A DNA stretch of 64,000 bases from Hydractinia symbiolongicarpus. Lineage: Eukaryota > Cnidaria > Hydrozoa > Anthoathecata > Hydractiniidae. The notes below the pieces were generated by a model. That model saw only the letters and a program-made list of their open reading frames with translations, searched no databases and was not told the DNA's origin. Made by a program: the position numbers and the translations under genes. Where the stretch lies: the NCBI RefSeq assembly GCF_029227915.1, contig NC_079883.1, positions 22,382,001 to 22,446,000 on the forward strand, read 5' to 3'. Of the stretch, positions 37,392 to 47,330 are shown piece by piece (position 1 is the first letter of the stretch; each line of letters opens with the position of its first letter).

Positions 37392-38246
37392 TTAGATTTT
37401 ATATGTGTTAATAAAGTGACTATGTAAAAAAATTTTTAGCTCAGAGGTATTTTTACTCAAGATTTTAAAGGGTAAGGAATTTTGAAGACGGTTCCATGAG
37501 TTTATTGCAAAGAACTTAACAGACTTTTTACCAAACGCAGTTGAATGAACAAGAGGTAGATTCAAAAAGCCTTTGTCAGCAGCACGGGTGTGGTGGGAAT
37601 GGGCGAAGTCGATTGCGAAAGTATTGATGAGGCTAATAGGAAGAGTTTTATAATAAAGGTTCAGTAGGAAAATTATATTATGTATACAGATCATGTCAGA
37701 GAATTTAATTAAGTTAAGGTTCCCGTATAGTGGGGTAGGAGAAGCATTGAAAGTACTAAAAGAGATGATACGGATAGCATGGTTTTGTAAAATTTCTATT
37801 CGACGGGTAAGAGAAGATTTTTGGCCCCATACCAAGGAGCAATATTGTATTTGGGAGTAGAAAATAGCAAAATAAATTTGACGAAGAACACATTTTGGAA
37901 CAAAATGACGAGCTTTGGCAAGTGCTCCATTAGATTTTTTGAGGTTGGAGATGGTGATGTTAATTTGAGATTTCCAGGAGAGGTTTGAGACAAGAGTTAT
38001 ACCAAGGTATTTGACAGTATTACTAGGAACGATTTTAGTTCCATTGATTAGAAATTTAAAATTAAATAAAATTGGTTTTAACGGAGTTTTAAAAATAACA
38101 AGTTCAGTTTTAGATTTATTTAATGAGATTTTATTTGCATTGAGCCATTGACAAAGGAATTTGAGATCCAAGTTAAGATGTTTATTTAGTTGTTTAGCGG
38201 ACTTACTAATATTTAGCAGGTTGGTATCATCTGCAAAGAGGTGGAC
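37392..38246 (-). pseudogene. LINE reverse transcriptase, C-terminal part (from FADD box)
   Basis: It begins at the catalytic box HLFADDTNLL, continues with NKTEL-like SKTELVIF, the conserved VKYLGITL block, and a C-terminal region with SLVWGQK and INSWNRLQNSLP, then stops at 37392. The upstream half of the polymerase lies beyond the insertion at 38247-39784. Removing that insertion with one copy of the flanking AC restores the frame exactly, giving SVHLFADD. Confidence 0.9.
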
Positions 38247-39784
38247 CATGGAATGTTTAATTGCAGATGGAGCTAAATGAACATTTAGCTCATGTTAATT
38301 GTGGTGACTGCAGTAATGTCTCGGTTGCCTTGTACTTACCAATGTTCTTAGGATCACATATAAGGAAACTTTACTTGAAACAATATTGGTCAATACAGGA
38401 TGGGAGACTTGCCTCGCCTACCAGCTTTAAGATGCCTCGCTTATTAGGACAGGCCTATAAATACCTGTATATTACCCATTTCAAGTTTGGCTCTGCAAAC
38501 AACCAGTTAGAGCTAAAGATTCCCACCCGCCCTCCCTATACTATTCATAATGCTGTGTAGGGTTTGCCAAACTAACAACAATTTTGTTTTGTTTTATGTG
38601 ATGTCACTCGGTCAACCAATGCGGAGTATCATTGCCTCATCACCACATAGCGTTCGTCACCGCAACCATTGTTAAAGACACAGTTATCCGAGTTCAGTAT
38701 ATGACTGGTTTAAAATGGCTTATCGCTCACGCATCAACAAAGATGGAGACACTTGCTCTAGCTGCACGGTTTCCTTGAACAACTATTTGGCTAGCAGTGT
38801 TGTCAAGGTTTTAGTCCAGCAGTGGGAGCAAGAGTCCTGGCTAATTACACATTGCGCGTTTTAACTGATGGGGATGTCGGGCTTCCTAAGTCAGCCAGAA
38901 GTTTGGACAGATACACGTGTGTGGCCTGTTGATTATATCATTACTTGATATTATTACTGTATGCTATTATTAATTTATAATATTATTATTATTTATATTG
39001 AAGAATAGAAGAGAATAATGAGATGTGAGGAAGTAATGCCGTGGAAGACATTCACAATTGCAGTGCAGCCAAGATGTGCATGTCATTGTGTGTGTGTCAT
39101 ACCATTAAAGTGCATTATGACGAAGAGAATAATGAGATATGCCGTGGTAGACATTCAAGCTTGTCGTACCATTGAAGTGCATATGTAATGCCGTGGGAGA
39201 CATTCAAGCTTGTCGTTCCATTGAAGTGCATTATGATGAAATGATGATGAAATGCCGTGGTAGACATTCAAGCTTGTCGTACCATTGAAGTGCATTGTGA
39301 CAGGAGAATAATGAGATATGCCGTGGGGGACATTCAAGCTTGTCGTACCATTGAAGTGCATATGATGAAATTAATGCCGTGGGGGACATTCAAGCTTGTC
39401 CTACCATTGAAGTGCATTATGATGAAATGCCGTGGGAGACACTCACAATGGAGTGCAGCCTAGATTGCATGTCATTGGGAGTGGGTCATACCATTGAAGT
39501 GCATTATGATGAAGAGAAGAACGAGATATGTCATGGGAGACACTCACAACGGAGTGCAGCCAAGATGTACGTGTCATTGTGAGTGTCTCATACCATTTAA
39601 GTGCATATGCTGGGGTTAGTGCTGTTTTTGTATCTGCACATGTATCTGTCCTGCCTGTTATTGTTTAATCTTATTGCCTGGCATCCCAATCCATGCCCCA
39701 AATATACAATTGCGTTACAATGCGAAGGATGTTGTATAAATTTATTTCATAATACAATGTTCTCTACTATTATGATGTGTTTTT
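38247..39784. mobile_element. Insertion of unknown type (1.54 kb) in the LINE
   Basis: AC flanks both sides (38245-38246 and 39785-39786), and excision of insert plus one AC rejoins the LINE frame, so the borders are firm. I find no terminal inverted repeats, LTRs or poly(A). The left end has a 22-bp palindrome (38270-38291, GAGCTAAATG with its complement around two bases), and the right half is a tandem repeat (39010-39600). The frame at 38261-38560 matches nothing I know. Confidence 0.7.
39010..39600. repeat. Irregular tandem repeat (CCATTGAAGTGCAT units)
   Basis: About ten units of 45-85 bp share atgccgtgggagacattc, then aagcttgtcgtaccattg and aagtgcattatgatga. A second variant has cacaatggagtgcagcc in place of caagcttgtcg. 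Unit length varies through missing segments. It lies inside the insertion that splits the LINE. Confidence 0.85.
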
Positions 39785-42217
39785 ACTGAGGAACCCGGAC
39801 AATTAATATGAAGATCATTAATATAGAGTAGAAATAAAAGTGGACCAAGAACAGAGCCCTGAGGAACACCATGACGAATAGGTTTATGTGAAGATGACGA
39901 ATTATTGATAAACACAAATTGTTCTCTGTTGGTTAGGAAAGAGCGCAGCAAAGATAAAGGAACCCCACGAATACCATAGTGATAAAGTTTTTTAATTAAA
40001 ATTTCATGGTCAACAGTGTCGAAAGCTTTTTGTAGGTCAATGAAGACACCACAAACAAGAAGACCATTGTCAATAGCTTCCATAATCTTTTGAGTAATGT
40101 TTAGTAAGGCGTGTGAGGTAGAAAATTTTTTTTCTGAAGCCAAACTGATCTGGAAAGATAGTATTGTTCATAGAAAAAAAATTATATAAACGATTGAAAA
40201 TAAGCTTTTCGAAAATTTTGTCAATGTTTGAAAGTAAAGATATGGGCCGATAGTTGCAAAGTTCGACATTTGAGCCTTTTTTGTAAACAGGGATAACTTT
40301 TGCAATTTTAAGAGAAGATGGATAAATACCAGTTGAAAAGGAAAGATTGATTAATTTAGTAATGGGAACTGCGAGGAGTTTTTTAGTAGGAAGAAGGACT
40401 TGGTACGGAATGCTGAAAGGACCTGTTGATTTTTTTTTATCAAAGAGAGAAATACAATCAAGGACTTCTAAATCATTAGTTGGGCGAAAAAATATTGAAT
40501 TAGCTGTTGGGTTTTTTAGATACGAAGAAAAGTGTTTAAAGCTTGGTGGAATCGATTTCCTTAAATTATCTGCAATTGAGCTGAAGTAACTGTTGAATGA
40601 ATTAGATATGGTTAATGGGTCTGTAGTGAGATTATTGTTAATGTTTAAACAAGAAGGAGTAGGAGATTTGGCAGACCGGAGTGAAATGATGGAACGAACA
40701 CCATCCCAGATAGCTTTTGAATTATTTTTATTTTTGATGAAAAATTGTTTGTAGAAGTTACTTTTACTTATTCTACATAGAGTGACAAGTTTGTTTCTGT
40801 ATTTTTTAAAGGATGTGTGCAGTAGAGATTTTATGAATGGATCTTTTTCTTTAATGAATTGTTTATGTAAAGCGTCACGTTTGCGTATAGAGGTGAGTAT
40901 GCCAGTAGTGATCCATTCTTTATGAGAGTTTGTGTTATTTCTAGTAAAAGATTTTTTGAGAGGAACACATTCATTTATACAGTTATTGACAAAGGTATGA
41001 AAAATATCAAAAGATTTAGATGGGTCAAGTTCATTTAAGCAAAGAAGTTCATTCCAGTCAATGGCAGATATTTTTTGAGAAAATAATTCTTGGTTAAATT
41101 TATTCCAGTCTGGAATAGGAGATCTTTTTGTGGGAGGAGGTGGCAAGACGTGTTGTTTGTTTATTATAAGAAACTGTGGGAAATGGTCAGATATTGACGA
41201 TATGATGTTACCAGACTTGCAGTTTAGTTCAAAAGGGTCATGAAAAATATTGTCAATTAAAGTACTAGTATTTTCTGTAATTCTTGTTGGAAGAAGTATA
41301 GAAGGAGCTAAAGAAAACGAAAATATAGAGTCTAAAAAATCAGAAATATCAGGGTTGGAATCAGAGAGTAATAGATTTGCATTAAAGTCTCCCATTAAAA
41401 AAATGTTTTTGTTCTCAGAGGTGGTTTTGCTTAATATAGGAGTAAGATGGTTCATATTAAAGTCATGTAGGTCCATATGAGGATGTTTGTAGATGCAACC
41501 TATGATATAATTTTTACCTTTAGGATGAATAACTTCAACAAATACTGATTCAAGTTGGTGACTTATATAACATAGTTGATCAAGGTCAGGGCGACTAGAA
41601 CAGGAGAGCTTATCAGAAATGTATAACAAAGCGCCACCTTTAATGCTTTCTGAAGGAGTATGTATAAAGGTATATCCATTTAGATTACAGTTCAGAGAAG
41701 GAGATTTACTTTGAAAACCCGTTTCTGTTATACCAATAGCACTGAAATTAAAATTAAGGTCAGAGAGGAGATAGGTTAAATCATTAAAATGTTTAGATAA
41801 GGAAGATATGTTTAGATGGAACAAGGAAAAGTAGGAAGAATTAAAGTTTTGAGAGACAAATTCAACAGAGTCATAGTATTTACAATTGGTGTTATCATTT
41901 TCAGAAGGACTGTTGTTAAGAGTATTAAGATTGGATAGGAATTTTCTTTTCTCAGTGGAAGATAAAGCAGAGTTGAAAACAAGAGGGGTAGATTTGTCAT
42001 TAAAAGGAAGTGAATCATTTATACATTTAAGACAGAACCAATTATCGTTGGAGTTTTGTAACATTTCATAATCAGTGGCATTAAGCCCATTACATTTAAT
42101 ATGCACCCAGAAACCGCACACATCACACATAATTGCTCGATGGTTTGAAGCAACAGATTTCAGACAGATCCTGCAGGGATGACTAATCATAGTGATATAC
42201 AAAAAAAAAACAGACAA
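39785..42217 (-). pseudogene. LINE ORF: PHD finger, endonuclease and N-terminal reverse transcriptase
   Basis: Residues 15-65 form a full C4HC3 PHD finger (C15, C18, C31, C34, H39, C42, C62, C65). An APE-type endonuclease follows, with ITETGF, LMGDFNAN and SDHFP motifs. The reverse transcriptase shows YRPISLLSN, FIDLQKAFDTVDH and HGVPQGSVLGPLLF. One extra A in the eight-base run at 40126-40133 shifts the frame after DQFGF; the continuation reads FSTSHALLN one base over. The coding sequence is otherwise well kept, suggesting a young copy. The polymerase is then cut by the insertion at 39784. Confidence 0.92.
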
Positions 42218-42795
42218 AAACGTAGTGTCAGAACTTTCGTTGTTATTGTTAACCTATTGTTAAATACATGAGCTATTTTTGCATGTTGAAAACAATACAG
42301 TTCATGTGTTGTTCGCGAAATTTAATTAGCTCATGTGAACTGCGTATGTCCCATTGTTGTATTTAATTGCTATAGTCGTCAAGAGATCAACAAAATAAAA
42401 TAAAAATTTAACAAAATTTAAGTTTCGTTAGATCGTGTTTTAAAAGTTTAAGAACGAAAAACAGCAATAAAAATGCTTCGTTTGATCGTGTTTTAAAAAT
42501 GTAAAAATGAAAAGCGGCGATAGAAATGCCTTTAATGTGTTATGTTCCTTCATTTTTCTAAAAAAATATTTCAAAAGCCTTTGGGATCTTTAACACTTTT
42601 AAACAATGTTACATGTTACAACAAAAGGATTCATCAAATCTTATTGTTCTGACTCGCGCACGACAATAACAAAAAAAAGCAATTAAGTTCATGTATAAAC
42701 AAAAGATATGTGAACGTTCTTTATGTAGACATGAGATCGTAACATAAGGTCGTAAAACTCGCGTACATGTAAAGTTACATTCAAGCGGTACTGTA

Positions 42796-45123
42796 GAGGT
42801 TCCATCTAGTAAATATTCTCAGCTAATTTAACAACCTAGCTAGCTAAGCTAGCTATAAATCAGTTTAATAACAAACAATAATATATACTTTTTATTACGC
42901 TTGCTATATTTATAAATAAACTAGTAGAAAATTTCTTTAATCACAACAGAAAAAAAGAAAACAAGTTGACAGCTTTTTGCTAATGTCCCATCCGAATCCA
43001 GCCAGAGCAACGTTACCATGTTTAGTAATTACGTCACTTTCGAATTCCAAAAGAAGGATGAGGTGATATGAGTCAGCATCAACCTGGTTCCCAGTGTCCC
43101 TTTTATACATTGGGAAGTTTTTTATATTGATAAAAGTTTCACAAGAGTTAAAATATTAAAATAATATATATACACATTTCTTTCTCTGTGTATTTACAAT
43201 TTTATACATTGGGAATAAACTAAATTTTGATCCCTGCCAATTGTTACGGGTTCTTTCTTGTCGTTACAACAGTCTTTTGGACCAGCAGAAGATACATATC
43301 TTATAGCCACGTTCCTTCTCCCATGCTTGGGAATTTCCTTGTTTTAGTAAATGTTTTAATCTGCATATAGTAAATTTATTGTGACTTCGTGAGATTAGGC
43401 GAATAATAAAATTAGTGTTTTAGCAATAGCTTTAGTTTCTTGAAAACTGAGACACAGGGAAAAGAGGTGAAAAAAGCTGCTAAATACAGTATATCGTGTT
43501 TCATTCATCACTGATTATTGCACTGAATGCACTGCACAATCTCGTTTCCATGGCTTCTTTTGCGCCTTCTGATATATGGCTGACACCAGCACGCGTATCA
43601 AAGAGTGAAAAAAAAAGCACTGTGGATGAGACACATTACAGACAAAACTCGCCAACCAAAATAATAACATTCTCTTTATATTCCTGTAACAATTTATTTC
43701 CTTTGCTTTAGCGAATAAAGTTCTAAATGACTTCTACCACGCCCTCTATCCCCCTCCTCCCCCTCCCTCCACGATAAATTAACCGTCAAATCTAAAAAGC
43801 CGTTACAGCTACTGGTGCATCATATTTTTTCTTGAAGAAACAAGAAATTTGCATAAATTTTATGAGGAACTTCTTTTCATTGTTTTTAAAAGCCTAAATA
43901 ATATTTCATTTATAATTATTATTGTAAATACAAAAGAATCAATCTCCCGCTAAAGTATATCCAATTTTAACGTTTAATAATTCCAGGACTCCAGGACGCT
44001 CGGTCCGATCGCCTTATTACACATAAAAGAGTTATTTAATAAGTCTAGCTAGAATCAACTGAAATCAAATTTGCAGTTTTTGACTAAAAACAAACATATT
44101 ACAATCTCAATCTTGATTACCTTTTAATCCATAATCTATTCAATTAAAGGAGTTTATACTTCTTAATTAAAATTTTATCCTAGCTTTGGGAATACAATAG
44201 CCATTGGACATATTAAAAAATTGGACAAAACATGCCTTGCATCTTACAAGAGCAATACAATCAAAAAAGATTCAAGCGAGAAAAGGTACTTTCTAAGCAG
44301 AGACATTCTAGTAAGTTGATATTGTTTGATTATGTACAATCTTGTGTGCTATATTTTAAGTTTTATATAAAAAAAAGTAATTCCTTATTCCTGGTGTAAG
44401 AGATTAGCCATGTACGTACAGAGCAAAGTTTATAATGACACATTCGTCAATGCATTTCTACTTAGAAAATTTCTCCCTGATTAGACTTCCGCTCACAGTG
44501 GGCGTTTATATAATCTACGTAATGTAATTCATGCAGTGATACACACTGAATGGATAATATGCTCCTCGTGGTGAGTGTGACAGCAGCCGCCACACATAGC
44601 GGAATTTACTTATTTACTTATTTTTGGCGACCGACGACCGAAACCCACTCGATTTCAGGAAGCACTAGCACTGCTTTAATCAGATTATATACTACTGTTA
44701 ACCACTTTTATTGATAGCCATTACAAGATTTTTAAGGTCATGAAGGAAAATGACGTGGTCATAAACTAAGGAGGTCCCTCCTAAATTTTTGTAGCTTTCG
44801 TGTCTTGTAGGTAAAAACATGCCAATTCATTTGAAAGTACCAACCTCATTACCAGGGATACTTTTTGTCATCTCCTGATAAAACAAAAGGCAAAATTTTC
44901 TCAAGTTGCATAATTCATTTTTAAAATAACTCCATATTTTTTGTTGGCAGTAAAAACAAATATTTTTATGAAAACTGTAGAATAATTAGTTGTTTTAACC
45001 AATCAAATCGCGGCATTAGTTTGATTTGTTCCGCGCTGGAGCGTTCGTTTAGATTCATATCTTAGTCTAGACACCAGTGTATACATCAAGACAACGCAGA
45101 AATGATTCCATATTCGATCTTCA
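42796..45123. other. No gene recognised
   Basis: AT-rich sequence between the nested transposons and the DUF4430-like gene. No exon-like sequence was found; the frame at 43496-43711 matches no family. A C-rich run (cccctcctccccctccctcc) lies at about 43752-43771. Confidence 0.5.
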
Positions 45124-45352
45124 CAGTTGCAATCCAACCTCGTCTCCAGGACTTATTAGCTCTGTCAAGATCGGTCAGCAATTGTAAATTTATAAATAAA
45201 GGAAAGTGAAATAGCTTTTCTAATATTAAGGCTTTCCTTTCGTTAAAAACAGTTGACATCCAACCTCGTCTCCAGGACTTATTAACTCTGTTAAGATCGG
45301 TCAGCAATTGTACATTTATGTATAAAGAAAGTGAAATAGTTTTTCTAATACC
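45124..45352. repeat. Tandem duplication (period 126 bp) upstream of the DUF4430-like gene
   Basis: Two copies share tccaacctcgtctccagg, acttatta, agatcggtcagcaattgta and aaagtgaaatag, starting at 45133 and 45259. They end about 70 bp before the start codon and so overlap the probable promoter or 5' UTR. Confidence 0.85.
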
Positions 45353-45384
45353 AAGTGGGTTTCTTTTTTCAGAACTAATCAATC

Positions 45385-45404
45385 ACATCTTTTCTTCTTT
45401 CTAG
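45385..45404 (+). promoter_or_regulatory. Strong 3' splice acceptor just before the start codon
   Basis: A pyrimidine-rich run cttttcttctttctag ends 15 bases before the ATG at 45420. It implies either a 5' UTR intron or, as known for some hydrozoans, a spliced-leader acceptor. No upstream exon was identified. Confidence 0.55.
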
Positions 45405-45419
45405 CCTTAACCAATCATA

Positions 45420-46562
45420 ATGGCTTTAGCTCATGTTCATCTAAGAGTTGAAAGCGACGAAGATCATGTATTTAATGTTCCCGGGGTGCATCAGTTTAAA
45501 ATGAAGAATCAAGGAAGTATTATCGACTTGTTAGTGGCTGCACAAAATCAAAATCACGAGTAAGTTTATTTTCCGGCCAAATTCCAAGTGTTCTTTTATT
45601 GTAAATCCCTCCTGTACCAAAGTTGACAGTAATTTCTAACGACATCAAACTGTGAAACACTATCCGGCAGGGCTGGAGGAAAGGATTTTTAAAATTTGTT
45701 CTTAAAAGTGCTTACTAGTGCTTACACCGCGCTGTACGATGGAAGCTACGCAACGATGCTTTGTTTGCGTCTGATAATAAAGTTTTGAAAAATGTAACTG
45801 TAAAACAAACTAGCTTGAGCAAATATTTTAATGCAATAATGGATATGAACAGCTTATGATAAACACAGTTTTTTTATTCATAAAGATGGGATAAATATCT
45901 GTGTTTGGTCACAACAGTAGGGAAGTACGGTGCAAAGTTGCTAAAGGTGGCGATAACATTAGAGATCAGTTTTGATTTCATTGTTTTCTCTTGTATCAAC
46001 CTCGTCCCCAGGATCTTTTGATTCCTGATCCGTTATTACAGAGGCCGCTATCAACCAACCAGGTTGCTAAGGGTGGCGATAACATTAGAGATCGGTTTTG
46101 ATTTCATTGTTTTCTCTTGTATCAACATGGTCCCCAGGATCTTGTGACCCCTGAGTTGTTATTACGGATGCCGCTATCAAATTTATCAAAGGGAAAAATG
46201 CTCTGGGAACGAGGCCGCTCCTAAATATTAGCCTTCAAACCTAACTTGTTTTGTAATAAGAACGCTCTCAGTCACGTGTCTAAAATTGCCCTATTATTTT
46301 CTGTTCCTTCAGATACAACTTCAGTTCGCGACATATTCCAAAATTTGGTGAAGTTGTTACATCACTTTGCGGTTTATTTAATGATAACGAGGCTAATAAA
46401 GGATGGTTTTTCTATACACCACCTAATTCGATTGTTGAAATGGCGTTAAGCAAAGTGGAGTTAACAAGCGGAATGGAGGTGGTAGCTCGATATGAAGAGT
46501 TCTCGAGGGAAGAACAAAAAACACAAATTCATAAAACTGAAGTTCCAAAGAAGAAGAAATGA
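45420..46562 (+). CDS. DUF4430-like (transcobalamin C-terminal-like) small protein, two exons
   Basis: CDS exons 45420-45559 and 46313-46562 join across a GT-AG phase 2 intron into 390 nt, 129 residues. Residues about 25-112 follow the DUF4430 pattern: a GSIIDLL start to the first helix, a KFGEVVTSLCGL strand-turn, then GWFFYTP and a final LTSGMEVVARYEEF. This fold is known from the C-terminal domain of transcobalamin and intrinsic factor and from small secreted or bacterial surface proteins. No signal peptide is present, and the protein ends in a lysine-rich VPKKKK, so it is probably cytosolic or nuclear. The rest of the cobalamin-binding protein (the alpha-barrel) is absent. The family call is from pattern recognition; binding of any ligand is unproven. 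Confidence 0.82.
45937..46188. repeat. Tandem duplication (period 126 bp) in the DUF4430-like intron
   Basis: Two adjacent copies start gttgctaaaggtggcgataa (45937) and gttgctaagggtggcgataa (46063). Both contain cccaggatctt and end with gccgctatcaa. The high similarity indicates a recent duplication. Confidence 0.9.
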
Positions 46563-46755
46563 CATTTAGAATATATATTTTTGGAAGAAACAACAACAAT
46601 AATTTCTTGGTGTAAAGTTTATATGCTGAAAAAGTTCTTGGCTGGAAAAAAGAAGTAGAAAATGTTTGATCTAAAGATTATTATATTTTTTTTGTTTATT
46701 TTTATTAAATCTTAAGTGCATTGCATCTAAATCTAACCAAACCAAAAAACAGAGA

Positions 46756-46761
46756 AATAAA
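46756..46761 (+). promoter_or_regulatory. Poly(A) signal AATAAA of the DUF4430-like gene
   Basis: AATAAA lies about 195 bases after the stop codon at 46562. The convergent ADAMTSL gene has its own signal at 47163-47168, so the transcripts end about 400 bp apart. Confidence 0.55.
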
Positions 46762-47162
46762 TCCTTTTAAGGATCCTATAAACGATTATTTCTATGAATA
46801 GTAGAAAATGAGGAATATTCCTTTGTTGTGTTTTTATACTTGAGTATATTGTGAGATTATCATCAAAAATCAACTATCAATCATGTGACGTAAAGGGAGT
46901 GAGGTGATTTGTTTTTATTGACTTCACTTTATAATACCAGCCTTCTGAAGGCATGTTGAGTGATTGACTGGTACCTGTGATGATGTGATTTCAAATATGG
47001 AAGGTGGAAGATCCCAATGATCGGAGTGGTTAGCTTCTTGATGTTGAAAAATACCTATTTCCTATCTGTAGATTAGAATATCTCTTTTGCTAACTTAAAA
47101 CTTAACGCTATTGATTGAAGTTTATAAGAAACATTTAAAAAAACCTTTGGATACAAAAAATA

Positions 47163-47168
47163 TTTATT
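47163..47168 (-). promoter_or_regulatory. Poly(A) signal AATAAA of the ADAMTSL gene
   Basis: The minus strand reads AATAAA about 163 bases after the stop codon at 47331-47333. Confidence 0.6.
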
Positions 47169-47330
47169 TTTGTTATATACAAATTGATTTATAGGTCTAA
47201 AAATCTATACGTAAAATTGGAATTGCTATTTTCATTCTTCAAGTTGAAGAATTGAGATGACGAAAAGCATGTGATCATTATAGAAGGATTTTGTTTGTAT
47301 CCTCTTAGGACTAGTTCTGAATGAAGCATT

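Larger units (their letters stand above)
37073..42266 (-). mobile_element. LINE (jockey/CR1-like) with PHD finger, disrupted
   Basis: The minus strand encodes a PHD finger, an APE-type endonuclease and a reverse transcriptase in one long frame, with no RNase H. CATGAGCT occurs at both outer edges (37065-37072 and 42267-42274) and is a candidate target duplication, though 8 bp could arise by chance. The 3' end at the left carries AATAAAAAATAAAT and a (TC)n tail. The element is broken by a one-base frameshift at the homopolymer at 40126-40133 and by a 1.54-kb insertion at 38247-39784. Confidence 0.85.
37015..42793. mobile_element. TIR element with TA duplication, split by a LINE
   Basis: The left end CAGTATCGCTTGAATG (37015 on) and the complement of the right end CAGTACCGCTTGAATG (ending at 42793) extend to 35-bp inverted repeats with one mismatch, flanked by TA (37013-37014 and 42794-42795). 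Without the LINE the element is only about 0.6 kb (37015-37072 plus 42267-42793). Its right part holds two units of the repeat seen at 9080-9300. It has no transposase; Tc1/mariner-like ends are likely. Confidence 0.75.

Noticed and set aside
38261-38560. 99-codon frame in the insertion
   Set aside because: No recognisable domain and no other coding evidence in the element.
40347-41480. Plus-strand frames opposite the LINE
   Set aside because: They are antisense shadows of the endonuclease and reverse transcriptase coding sequence.
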